From positions 1-64,000 of the forward strand of contig JAKPQA010000182.1 in the NCBI GenBank assembly GCA_029547025.1: DNA of 64,000 bases. Direction: 5' to 3'. The position numbers and the translations under genes were made by a program. The DNA is from Armatimonadota bacterium. Its GTDB lineage: Bacteria > Armatimonadota > Zipacnadia > UBA1398 > JAKPQA01. Positions 44,847 to 54,298 of this stretch are shown one piece after another (the stretch's first letter is position 1; each line of letters starts with the position of its first letter). The notes beneath the pieces were generated by a model. That model had not been told where the DNA came from. It saw only the letters and a list, made by a program, of their open reading frames with translations, and searched no databases.

Positions 44847-47180
44847 ATGGGAGGCTTCCACCCGATGAGTGTGCGGCGCTCTAGGCGCCTGCGAGTCCCA
44901 TGCATGGCGCTGCTGGTACTCGTGCTGGCTTCGGGCGCACATGCCGTCCCCGTGCGCGAAGTGTCGATCCTTGGCCTCCAGGGCGTGTCCGAGCAAACCG
45001 TCCGCGCGGTCATCTCGATGCGCGAGGGCACCCAATACGATCCCCAGCTCATGCAGCGCGACCTGCGCAGCATTCTGGACCTCGGGCTGTTCGACGAGCG
45101 GAGCTCCAAAGTGGAACCCCAAGCACAGCCCGATGGCGTTCGGGTCCGGTATCTCCTGGTCGAGAACCCGAAGATCATGAAGATCCAGGTGGACGGCGCC
45201 ACGGCCGTGGCGCCCGAAGCGATCATCGCCGCCGTGACCGAGCTCGTTCCCGAGGGTTCCGTTCTCAACAAACATGCCCCGGCACTGGCCGTGCAACGGA
45301 TTCAGGACCTCTATGCCGAGCAGGGATACCACATGAACATGCGCCCGGCGAGCTTCGACCGGGACGGCACGCTCACGCTGCACATCATCGAAAAGTCGCT
45401 GGCGAAGGTCTCCGTGAGGGTAATGGGGCCGAGCTACGTGGACCCGGAGGTGGTCGCGAGGTGGCTGGGCCCCGCGCCGGGGAGTCTCCTGCATATTCCC
45501 TCGATCCAGGCCGCGGCGGATCGGGCACGGTCGTGTGGGCTGTTCGCGGGCATACGGCCCGAAGTGGAGCTGGGTGAGCCGTTCGCGCCGGCCGAGCTCA
45601 CCTACGTTGTCCAGATGCTGCCGCGCCCCTATCCCACGCCCGAAGTGGCGCCCATGGTCAATGCTCAGGCGGTCATCGCCGGCCTCGAGTACTATCGCGA
45701 TGACTATGTCGATAGCCACTATGACCCGTACCCGCCTCCACTCCCCAGCTGGATCACGCAGACAACGATGATCCTGGACCAGGGCGGCGTCGTCGACGGC
45801 CTGGGACTCGTGATGGCGCTGCTGCGCCACTCGGGGTTGGCCAGCGCTCGGGCGTGCGCCGCCCGGGCCGCCGCCCCGCTGCGTGCCCAGGTCGATGCGG
45901 GCGATACGAACCCGCAGCTCCTCATTAACCTGGCGCGTCTCGAACTGGTGCAGAACCACACCGACTCCGCCCTGGCACTGGCCTCGCGGGCTTTCGAGTC
46001 GGGCGCCTTCCCACCGGAGACGTACGCCACACTCCTCCAGGCCGCCGTGATGGAGTTGGCACGCGGTGCGGCCACCCAGAAGGGCGCCGCAGTGCCGGAT
46101 GACCCCGATCTGGCATGGGCCGTGTGGTGGCTGTCGGGCTATGTGGACTCGGACCCGATCCTGACGCAGGGCCCAGCGGCCTGGATCCGGCCGGCCGTGT
46201 CGCGCGGTCTCGACCACTTCGACTCTCTCAACGAGGACGGGCTGCTCCAGGAACTCCCCGCGTACCTCCGCTTCCTGCACCTGTGCGACTTCCTCAAGAT
46301 CGTGCCTGCGCCCATCCGCCCGGCAGACGTCGACCCAAGGCTGGCGGACCGGATCGGACTCCCGCTCTCACCGACTCACTCGGACCGGCGCGTGCTTCCG
46401 CTTCTGACCGCCCGGGCCGCCCTGGAGCCGCCCGACTGGCGAATCCGCTATGCCTACGCCAACTGCACGGTGCATCGCGAGATCGGCCTGGCGTTCCTGG
46501 GCGCAGATAGCGCCACCAAGCTGGGGTTTCCCCCGGCCGAGCGGGCCCAGCGGCTGGCCACCGCGGAGCAGTATCTGCAGGCGATGGTCCAGAGTGCCGA
46601 CGCCGAGTACCCGTGGGCTCGGGCTCTGCTGGCGATCTCCCGGGCGCTGCAGGGCGACGTCGCCACTGCCCGGGCGCTGCTCCTGCCAGCCCTGGATGGA
46701 CCCGTGGATATCGGCGCCAGCCACCTGTACGCCAATGTCATCACTCTCGATCAGCTCGCTAACGCCCGAGACGAGGCCTATGTCAAGGAACAGCTCACGA
46801 CGGCCTTGGCCGAGATTCAGACTCGTCTGGCCACGGCGAGCGGCCCCATGCCCGGCGTCCGGGCCTCCCAGACGCGCATCGAGTCCATGCTCGGTCTGTT
46901 CGATCAGGCTCTGGCCACGGCCAAGCGGCTCGCCGAGGCCTTGCCGGAGGCGGAGCCGCTGGCGATGCAGGGCTTTCTGGAGCTGAAGATGGCCAAGGTT
47001 CCTGAAGCCGTACGAACTGCCGAACGCGCCGTCGAGCTGGATCCTGACGACCCGTTCATCCAGTACACGCTGGGCCTTGCGCTCCTGGCCGCCGATCAGC
47101 CGGAGAAGGCGGCGCCCCATCTTCGCGCCATCGAGCGGTACACCCTGGATCACCGCCTGGCCGGCCTGCTGGGCGCCTGA
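44847..47180 (+). CDS. POTRA-domain plus TPR protein (no beta-barrel)
   Basis: Signal peptide; VREVSILGLQGVSEQTVRAVISMREGTQYDPQLMQRDLRSILDLGLFDE and KIMKIQVDGATAVAPEAI... POTRA repeats; C-terminal TPR (LAKRLAEALPEAEPLAMQGFLELKMAKVPEAVRTAERAVELDPDDPFIQYTLGLALLAADQPEKA). Confidence 0.8.
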   Translation: MGGFHPMSVRRSRRLRVPCMALLVLVLASGAHAVPVREVSILGLQGVSEQTVRAVISMREGTQYDPQLMQRDLRSILDLGLFDERSSKVEPQAQPDGVRVRYLLVENPKIMKIQVDGATAVAPEAIIAAVTELVPEGSVLNKHAPALAVQRIQDLYAEQGYHMNMRPASFDRDGTLTLHIIEKSLAKVSVRVMGPSYVDPEVVARWLGPAPGSLLHIPSIQAAADRARSCGLFAGIRPEVELGEPFAPAELTYVVQMLPRPYPTPEVAPMVNAQAVIAGLEYYRDDYVDSHYDPYPPPLPSWITQTTMILDQGGVVDGLGLVMALLRHSGLASARACAARAAAPLRAQVDAGDTNPQLLINLARLELVQNHTDSALALASRAFESGAFPPETYATLLQAAVMELARGAATQKGAAVPDDPDLAWAVWWLSGYVDSDPILTQGPAAWIRPAVSRGLDHFDSLNEDGLLQELPAYLRFLHLCDFLKIVPAPIRPADVDPRLADRIGLPLSPTHSDRRVLPLLTARAALEPPDWRIRYAYANCTVHREIGLAFLGADSATKLGFPPAERAQRLATAEQYLQAMVQSADAEYPWARALLAISRALQGDVATARALLLPALDGPVDIGASHLYANVITLDQLANARDEAYVKEQLTTALAEIQTRLATASGPMPGVRASQTRIESMLGLFDQALATAKRLAEALPEAEPLAMQGFLELKMAKVPEAVRTAERAVELDPDDPFIQYTLGLALLAADQPEKAAPHLRAIERYTLDHRLAGLLGA

Positions 47181-47262
47181 ACGCCAAGGACCCGACTGCG
47201 CCGCCCCCGAAGACACCCGCACAGCACTCCACCAAATACTCCCGCCGCGCGAGGCGAATGTG

Positions 47263-49041
47263 ATGGGTCCAAAGCTCCAACTCGGGCCGCTCGATTCCGT
47301 CATCGTCGTGCTCTACCTGGCCGTTGTCGTGTCCCTCGGGCTCATCGTGAAACGGCGGGCCCAGAAGAGCATCCGCTCATACTTCCTCGGCGAGAGGCGT
47401 CTGCCGTGGTGGGCGCTGGCTATGTCCGGGAGCTCGTCTTACTTCGACATCACGGGAACCATGTGGATCGTCAGCCTATTCTTCGTGATGGGCTTTCGGG
47501 GCATGTGGGTGCAGTGGATCTGGGGCTTCCCCATCACGGTGTTCTACCTCGCCTACATGGGCCCGTGGATCCGCCGCTCGGGCGTCATGACGGGGGCCGA
47601 GTGGATGGAAACCCGGTTCGGCAGTGGCAAGGCGGGCGAAATGGCCCGGCTGGCCTACACGGTCTATGCCATCCTCACGATCACGGCATTCCTTGCTTAC
47701 GGTGCCGAGGGGATGGGCAAGTTCGGGTCCGTCTACCTGGGCATGGATGAACACACCTGCTCGGCGCTCATCATTGGGGTCACCGGGCTCTACGTGGTCG
47801 TCGGCGGCTTTCACGGCGTGGTGCTGGTGGAGATCTTCCAGACGGTCGTGCTAAGTGCCGGCGCCCTGCTCATCGCCTACCTTGGGTTCACCCGGGTCTC
47901 GTGGGAGGCCGTTGCAGCGGCCCGCCCGGCGGACTGGGCGGGGATTCTGCCCGCCTGGAGGTTCGACTACCTTCGCGACACCGAGTACTACTGCTTCGGC
48001 GCTCTCCTTCTCGTGTGGCTGACCAAGGGGATCCTGCTGGACCTGAGTGGGCCCGAGCAGTTGTATGACTTCCAGCGGTTCCTCGCGGCACGCAGCCCGC
48101 GGGAGGCCTCGAAGCTCGGGGCCCTGTGGGGCGCCGTTCACACCATCCGATGGCCCATGGCCATGGCGATCGCGGCGATGGCCATCGTCGGGCTCAGCGG
48201 TGTCACCGATCCCGAGAAAGTGCTCCCGCAGGTCATCAACGATGTGCTCCCCGTGGGGCTCCGCGGCCTCGCCATCGCCGCGTTGCTGTCGGGCTTCCTG
48301 GCCACGTTCAACTCCACCGTGAACGGCGGAGCTTCATACCTGGTCAAGGATGTGTTCCACAAGTACCTCCGCCCCCAGGCCTCCGAGCGCACGCTGATCG
48401 TGGCAAGCTATGTGTCCTCGGCAATGCTGATCGTTCTGGGCATTCTCATCGGCACCCAGGCCAAGTCGATCAACCAGATGTTCACCTGGATCATGGGGAC
48501 GCTCGGGGCCGGAGTCCTGCTCCCAAACGTACTGCGCTGGTACTGGTGGCGGCTCAACGGCTGGGGCTACGCCGCCGGCGCCCTCTCGGGAATGGCCCTG
48601 TCACTGGTTCAGGCCCTGGTGCCCTCGCTGAACGCGCAGCCGCTGTATGTCACGTTCCCTGCCATCGCCGGGGCGGTGCTGGCAGTCAGTGTTGCGGTCA
48701 GCCTAAGGTGTCCCCCCACCGATTCCGAGACCCTCAACCGGTTCTACCGCACGGTGCAGCCATGGGGGTGCTGGCGGCCGGTGGTTGAAGCCGTGCGGGC
48801 TGCTGACCCGGCCTTTGCCCGCCGGGCGCCCGTCTCTCGCGACGTGGTGAACGTTCTGCTCGGCCTGCCCTGTCTGCTCGCCATGTACACGTTCCCCATC
48901 TACCTCATTGTCCATCGTTTCGCCGAAGCCGCCATCCTGTTCGGCGTGATGGCCACTCTGTGTGTTGCTCTCTACTTCACATGGTACCGTCACCTATCTG
49001 ACTTCGAGCATGAGGAGCTTACTGAGGAGGCCGCAGCATGA
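47263..49041 (+). CDS. Sodium:solute symporter family (SSS) transporter
   Basis: LDSVIVVLYLAVVVSLGLIVKRRAQKSIRSYFLGERRLPWWALAMSGSSSYFDITGTMW...LLSGFLATFNSTVNGGASYLVKDVF. Confidence 0.9.
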   Translation: MGPKLQLGPLDSVIVVLYLAVVVSLGLIVKRRAQKSIRSYFLGERRLPWWALAMSGSSSYFDITGTMWIVSLFFVMGFRGMWVQWIWGFPITVFYLAYMGPWIRRSGVMTGAEWMETRFGSGKAGEMARLAYTVYAILTITAFLAYGAEGMGKFGSVYLGMDEHTCSALIIGVTGLYVVVGGFHGVVLVEIFQTVVLSAGALLIAYLGFTRVSWEAVAAARPADWAGILPAWRFDYLRDTEYYCFGALLLVWLTKGILLDLSGPEQLYDFQRFLAARSPREASKLGALWGAVHTIRWPMAMAIAAMAIVGLSGVTDPEKVLPQVINDVLPVGLRGLAIAALLSGFLATFNSTVNGGASYLVKDVFHKYLRPQASERTLIVASYVSSAMLIVLGILIGTQAKSINQMFTWIMGTLGAGVLLPNVLRWYWWRLNGWGYAAGALSGMALSLVQALVPSLNAQPLYVTFPAIAGAVLAVSVAVSLRCPPTDSETLNRFYRTVQPWGCWRPVVEAVRAADPAFARRAPVSRDVVNVLLGLPCLLAMYTFPIYLIVHRFAEAAILFGVMATLCVALYFTWYRHLSDFEHEELTEEAAA

Positions 49042-51083
49042 GCACCTCTCATCGCAGGCGACTGGTTGTGGCACTCGTCGGTTGTGGGACCATACTGGGG
49101 GGAGTCCTCATGGGCAACGCAGCGGAACCGCCCTCATTCGAGGGCCGGCACTACCGAGGCACCGGCGACGTGGAGTACCTGCGGCTCCTCGAGACCGCCC
49201 GGAGGCTCTTTGTACCCAACCCCGAGACGCAGAACCTGCCCATGCTCTACATGCCCGCCTGGAATGGGTTCGTGGAGGGCCCCACTTGGGGCGCCTGGTG
49301 GATCCAGAATAGCTACGGCACGACCTACTGCGCGCTGCCCTTCTACGAGGAACCCTATGTCACGTTCCTCCAGAACTCGCACGACCTGTGGTTCGACCAG
49401 ATGGGTGACGGCCAGCGGGCCGGCGCCAATGGCTGGGTTGCGCCCGATGGCTGTCTGTGCGATGCGGCCGCGCCCGGCTGGATCGTCTACCGCCAGGGCG
49501 ATGGACGTACGGACATCCACGACTGGGGGATGGAGTTCACGGCGGCGGGCCTGCTGATGCAGTCAGAGCTGTTGCTCATCAGCCGCGATGCCGCGGCCAT
49601 CGACCACTACCTACCCATGCTCGAGCGATGCGCCCACTTCATCGAAAGCCGGCGCGACCCTGCGAACGACCTCTTCCTGGCTGGTCCGGCGGGCAACCTG
49701 CTGGCTCCCAGCTATGCTGGTTGGGCCCGGCCCGACGGCACCTATGACCAGGCCTATCTCACGGGCCTTTCGGTGACCTACATCGCCGCGCTCGACCGTC
49801 TGATCGAACTCGAGCGATTGGCCCGGCGGAGCTTCGTCGCCGATGTGCTCGAGGGCCGACGCGAGTCGGCCCGGCGCGGGCTGTCCCGACTGACGACCGA
49901 CGAGGGTTACCTCATCCGATCGCTCGATCCCGACGGCACTCGCCACGGCGTGTTCGGTGCCCAGAAGCATGGCTACTTCGAAGCCTCGCCCAATCATGAC
50001 GCCATCTGCTTCCGGGTCGTGGATGATATCCAGGCCAAGCGCATCTACGACAAGATCGCGTCGATCCCCCAGCTACGGCCCCACGCCTTCATCCTGCCCA
50101 ACTACCCCTCGTATGACGATATGTACACGGCGCCCGAAGGACTGTGGGGGTTCGGCACGTGGGTCAACGGCGGCCACTGGTCAACGTGCGAGGGGCGCGC
50201 GGTCATGGCCTACTGCCGGCTCGGGCAGTTTGAGGACGTCCGGAGGTCGATGAACCAGCTTCTCACCTTCGTCCGGCGGTTCCGCATGGACAACCCGCTG
50301 GTGAAGATGGGCAGCGATGTCTATCAACCCAACGAACCCATCAACCTCTGCTACGACACCTTCGCCCCGGCTGCCGCCATGATCCGCGGGCTGTTTGAGT
50401 ACCTCTACAAGGCCAATGGGCTCACCCTGATTCCGCACATCCCGCCGGGCATCACCGAGCTGGAGCAGCTCGATCCCATACGCTTCGGGGCCAAGCGGCT
50501 CTACCTGGCCACCCGCGGCAACGGGCCGATCACCGGAGTGCGCGTCAACGGCGCGCCGTGGACGCGCTTCAGCGCGAGCCAGGTGGACCTGCCCTATGAC
50601 AGCGTTCCCGGTACCGCGCACGTCGTGGTACTCATGGGGGGCGCGGCCTACCGGCCCTCGACGCTCCCCTGGCGGTCGCCGGAACCCCCGGCCCTCGAGG
50701 CGGACGGCTCGGTCCCGGAGGAGCTGGAGGCACTGGTAGCCCGAGCACAGAAGCTACGTGCCTTCAGTCAGCGGTTGTTCGGCGCTCTTCTGGGCGACTC
50801 ATATGAAGCAGCGCACGCGCGGCTGGCGGTCGAGTGTGTAGCCACGGCTCTCGAGCGTGCGCGGCTCCGGGCTGCGGGGAAGATCGAACTCCTCCCCGAG
50901 CCATCGCAGACGGCCGCGGATCAGTCCTACATCGTAACGGCCGCCAAGCTGTGTGATGGCCTGGAGGCTGTGCTGCGAACCTATGAGGGCTCCGCCGATC
51001 CCCGCAAGCAGCAGGTGCTGAGGCTGTGGCAGGCTGAGCAGGGGCTGCCGTCTGCTCATGGCCCTGGCACTCCGAGTCGGTGA
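49038..51083 (+). CDS. Secreted six-hairpin ((alpha/alpha)6) glycosidase-like protein
   Basis: 4-bp ATGA overlap with symporter; MLYMPAWNGFVEGPTWGAWWIQNSYGTTYCALPFYEEPYVTFLQNSHDLWFDQMGDGQR...GLWGFGTWVNGGHWSTCEGRAVMAYCRLG. Confidence 0.65.
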   Translation: MSTSHRRRLVVALVGCGTILGGVLMGNAAEPPSFEGRHYRGTGDVEYLRLLETARRLFVPNPETQNLPMLYMPAWNGFVEGPTWGAWWIQNSYGTTYCALPFYEEPYVTFLQNSHDLWFDQMGDGQRAGANGWVAPDGCLCDAAAPGWIVYRQGDGRTDIHDWGMEFTAAGLLMQSELLLISRDAAAIDHYLPMLERCAHFIESRRDPANDLFLAGPAGNLLAPSYAGWARPDGTYDQAYLTGLSVTYIAALDRLIELERLARRSFVADVLEGRRESARRGLSRLTTDEGYLIRSLDPDGTRHGVFGAQKHGYFEASPNHDAICFRVVDDIQAKRIYDKIASIPQLRPHAFILPNYPSYDDMYTAPEGLWGFGTWVNGGHWSTCEGRAVMAYCRLGQFEDVRRSMNQLLTFVRRFRMDNPLVKMGSDVYQPNEPINLCYDTFAPAAAMIRGLFEYLYKANGLTLIPHIPPGITELEQLDPIRFGAKRLYLATRGNGPITGVRVNGAPWTRFSASQVDLPYDSVPGTAHVVVLMGGAAYRPSTLPWRSPEPPALEADGSVPEELEALVARAQKLRAFSQRLFGALLGDSYEAAHARLAVECVATALERARLRAAGKIELLPEPSQTAADQSYIVTAAKLCDGLEAVLRTYEGSADPRKQQVLRLWQAEQGLPSAHGPGTPSR

Positions 51084-51342
51084 CGCGGGGATCCAGGAGC
51101 CCACTGGGCTCGGTGAACTCCAGGGTCTGCTTAACCCTGCCCATGCGGCGTCTGCCGCGGGCGAGCGCCATCTATGAGCTCGAGGGCTGCGCTGCCGCCC
51201 TCTTCTGTGTGCCTTTCCCTGACTGGGCCATGCCTGTGCCAGGCCGACTCCTTTCGCGCTCTCAACCCCACGCGAGACAAGTTATGAACTGATGTTGAAT
51301 ATAGTCTCGCGGGCTTGGCTGCTGCCCAAACCGGCTCTCGCC

Positions 51343-51371
51343 TTGACAGCCGCCCCGACGCGCGGGTTACC
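51343..51371 (+). promoter_or_regulatory. Candidate promoter for DRE-TIM synthase gene
   Basis: Perfect TTGACA at 51343-51348 with 17-bp spacer to GTTACC (weak -10). Confidence 0.35.
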
Positions 51372-51429
51372 CTGAGAGAGTGCCCAATCCGCCGGGCGCC
51401 GGATCGCACGGCGCCGAGAGGAGCCCGCG

Positions 51430-52806
51430 GTGCTGCATTTCGACAAGCGCTCGCGCCTGTTCTACGTCAACCTGCGTCCCACACGGCTGGAGGATGTGCC
51501 CGAGCCCAATCTCTACCGTGAGATCTTCCCGTACAGCCAGTTCCCCAAAATCCCATTCAGCAACGAGCGGGTGCCCACACTCATCCCCGAGGAGACCTGG
51601 GTCACCGACACGACCTTCCGCGATGGACAGCAGTCGCGTCCGCCGTACACGGTCGACCAGATCGTCACGCTCTACAAGTTCCTCCACCGCCTGGGAGGCC
51701 CGAAAGGGCTGATTCGGCAGTCGGAGTTCTTCCTCTACTCGAAACGTGATCGCGAGGCAGTCGAGAAGTGCCTCGAACTGGGGTACGAGTGGCCGCAGAT
51801 CACCGGCTGGATCCGCTCCGTCAAGAGCGACTTCGAGCTGGTGAAACAGATGGGGCTCAAGGAGACCGGCATTCTCATGTCGTGCTCCGACTACCACATC
51901 TTCCTGAAGCTTCGGCGAAGCCGCGGTGAGGCCATGGCCATGTACCTGGATCTCGCTCGCGCCGCTCTGGACGAGGGGATCACGCCTCGCTGCCATTTCG
52001 AGGACATCACCCGGGCCGACTTCGAGGGCTTCGTGGTGCCCTTCGCCGTCGAACTCATGAAGCTGGCCGAAACGTACGACGCTCCTGTCAAGGTTCGTAT
52101 GTGTGACACTCTGGGCTTCGGTGTGCCCTATGTAGGTGCCGACTTGCCGCGGTCTGTGGCCAAGATCACCTATCTGCTGCACCAGCGGGCCGGTGTGCCT
52201 TCGGAGTGGCTCGAGTGGCATGGGCACAATGACTTTCACAAGGTGCTCGTCAACGCGACCACGGCCTGGCTGCATGGGTGCTGCGCCTCGAACGGCACAC
52301 TGCTTTCGATTGGGGAGCGTACGGGCAACCCGCCCATCGAGGGCCTCGTGGTCGAGCACGCCATGCTGTGGGGCGAGACTGAGGGTGTGGACTATTCAGT
52401 CATTAGCGAAATTGCGGACTACTACCGCACGGAGATCGGCTACGAGATTCCCCCGATCTACCCGTTGGTCGGCCGCGACTTCAACGTCACCCGGGCAGGC
52501 ATCCATGCCGATGGCCTGCTTAAGAACGAGGAGATCTACAATCCGTTCGACACCGAGCGGGTTCTCGGATCGGCTCCCAGTGTGGCCCTCACAGACAAGA
52601 GCGGGGTCGCTGGCGTGATCCATTGGGTGCAGGATCACTACCATCTACCTGAGCCTCTGGCGAAAGATGATCCCCGAATTCGGCAGATTTTCGCCTGGAT
52701 CGAGGCCGAGTACGAGGATGGCCGAGTGGCCGCCCTCAGTGACGAGGAGCTCCATGCGCAGGTCCGTGAGGCCTTCGGCGACGGTATGAAGCGCAAGCCC
52801 CGCTAG
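51430..52806 (+). CDS. DRE-TIM metallolyase (2-isopropylmalate/homocitrate/Re-citrate synthase-like)
   Basis: LIPEETWVTDTTFRDGQQSRPPYTVDQIVTLYKFLHRLGGPKGLIRQSEFFLYS...EWHGHNDFHKVLVNATTAWLHGCCASNGTLLSIGERTGNPPIEGLV. Confidence 0.85.
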   Translation: MLHFDKRSRLFYVNLRPTRLEDVPEPNLYREIFPYSQFPKIPFSNERVPTLIPEETWVTDTTFRDGQQSRPPYTVDQIVTLYKFLHRLGGPKGLIRQSEFFLYSKRDREAVEKCLELGYEWPQITGWIRSVKSDFELVKQMGLKETGILMSCSDYHIFLKLRRSRGEAMAMYLDLARAALDEGITPRCHFEDITRADFEGFVVPFAVELMKLAETYDAPVKVRMCDTLGFGVPYVGADLPRSVAKITYLLHQRAGVPSEWLEWHGHNDFHKVLVNATTAWLHGCCASNGTLLSIGERTGNPPIEGLVVEHAMLWGETEGVDYSVISEIADYYRTEIGYEIPPIYPLVGRDFNVTRAGIHADGLLKNEEIYNPFDTERVLGSAPSVALTDKSGVAGVIHWVQDHYHLPEPLAKDDPRIRQIFAWIEAEYEDGRVAALSDEELHAQVREAFGDGMKRKPR

Positions 52807-52840
52807 TGCGACCGTAGCACGCCAAGGCGCAGACGCGACC

Positions 52841-52900
52841 AAGCTGGGGACAGATCCCATCCCTCCCGACGTGCCGTGGAGATCAGCCTGTCCCCAGCTT
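52841..52900. terminator. Long inverted repeat between convergent genes
   Basis: AAGCTGGGGACAG (52841-52853) / CTGTCCCCAGCTT (52888-52900), 13-bp perfect arms, 34-nt loop. Confidence 0.65.
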
Positions 52901-52908
52901 TCTGGGCT

Positions 52909-54015
52909 CTAGCCCACCTGCATTGGCATCAGGATGTACCGATAGCCGTCGTCGCCCATGGGGCACACGAGACCGGACTCGAGGGGACCGCGCAGATCAA
53001 TCCAGATCTCCTCGGCATCCATCACGTTCAACGAATCAAGTAGGTACCGTGCGTTGAACCCGATGCTGACCGGCGGTCCCTCTAGAGTGGCCGCAAGCTC
53101 CTCGTGGCCTGTGCCCACTTCCTGGCTATCCGCCGTAATGGTGATCCCGTCGTCTTTGATGCCCAGGATGATCTTGTTGGCATCCTCGCGGGCCACAATG
53201 GCGGCGCGCCGCAGAGCCTGACGGAAGCTTTCGGCCTCCACGGTGACCCGGGTCTGGTGGTCTTTGGGAACGACCTTCTCCCAGTTGGGGAACTCCCCCT
53301 CAATCAGACGAGACTGCACGGCCACTCGACCCAGACGGAACTGGGCCTGATTCTCACCGATGCAGATCTCGCACTGCTCCTCACTGACCGCGTTCAGGAC
53401 GCGGAGCAGCTCGCCATAGATGCGGCCCGGTATGATCGCGCTGGCCGGGGCACTCACGGGCTCGTCCAGGTTTCCCTTGGCCCAGGCCAACCGATGGGTG
53501 TCGGTGGCGACCAGCATGATCGTATCTGCCGTCAGCTGCGTGAGAACACCCGTGAGGATGGGGCGTGTCTCGTCCACCGAGGTGGCGAATGAGGTGCTAC
53601 GGATTAGCTGCCGGAAGCGAGCGCGGTTCACCAGCGCGCGGGCACCTTCAGTCAGGAGCGGAAGACGCGGGAACTCCTCAGCTGGAAGGCCGTGGATCTC
53701 GTACCGGGAGCCACCACAGGTGATGGTCACCACCTGGCGCTCATCCACCTCGATGGTGATCTCGGCCTCAGGCATACTCCCCACAACCTCCGCGAGGATG
53801 CGCGCGGGGATCGTGGCCCCGCCCCGGGCCTCCACCTTCACCGCCAGGGTGCACTCGATGCCAAACTCGAGGTCGTAGGCCACCAGGCAGAGCGTGTCAT
53901 CATCGGCCTCGAGCAGCACATTGTTGAGGATGGGCAGCGTGCTGCGTCCCGAGACCGCGCGCTGCACGGTCTGGATGGCTTCATAGAGCTCGTCCTTGGC
54001 ACACCGGATCTTCAT
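52909..54015 (-). CDS. dnaN: DNA polymerase III beta clamp
   Basis: MKIRCAKDELYEAIQTVQRAVSGRSTLPILNNVLLEADDDTLCLVAYDLEFGIECTLAVKVEARGGATIPARILAEVVGSMP...YRYILMPMQV; adjacent to dnaA. Confidence 0.97.
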   Translation of the reverse strand: MKIRCAKDELYEAIQTVQRAVSGRSTLPILNNVLLEADDDTLCLVAYDLEFGIECTLAVKVEARGGATIPARILAEVVGSMPEAEITIEVDERQVVTITCGGSRYEIHGLPAEEFPRLPLLTEGARALVNRARFRQLIRSTSFATSVDETRPILTGVLTQLTADTIMLVATDTHRLAWAKGNLDEPVSAPASAIIPGRIYGELLRVLNAVSEEQCEICIGENQAQFRLGRVAVQSRLIEGEFPNWEKVVPKDHQTRVTVEAESFRQALRRAAIVAREDANKIILGIKDDGITITADSQEVGTGHEELAATLEGPPVSIGFNARYLLDSLNVMDAEEIWIDLRGPLESGLVCPMGDDGYRYILMPMQVG

Positions 54016-54298
54016 GTCTTCCTAGCCTCCGACGCAGAGTGGCTATCTGCTGGAACGGGTTATCCCCAACCCGAAGATCTCACTATGATTCTGAGAAGAG
54101 TATATGTCCCAAGACGCCCTCGTCTTAAGAGCGTGGACCCTGTGGATAACTGGCCGCAAGCACGCTAGGATGCGGTATGGCAGGTGGAAAACCCTCTGGA
54201 TAACCCTCAAGTTCTTTCCCCGGTATCCACCGGTTGCCCTCCCGATAGAGATATCCACGCATGGTGCACAGCGTTTCCACGGTGCGGATGTGGATGAT
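54016..54298. promoter_or_regulatory. dnaA-dnaN intergenic DnaA-box cluster (candidate oriC part)
   Basis: TTATCCCCA 54060-54068, TGTGGATAA 54141-54149 (perfect reverse box), TCTGGATAA 54195-54203, ATATCCACG 54251-54259, TGTGGATGA 54289-54297. Confidence 0.7.

Noticed and set aside
44790-46280. 496-aa minus-strand ORF
   Set aside because: Antisense to the POTRA-TPR gene; composition is shadow-like.
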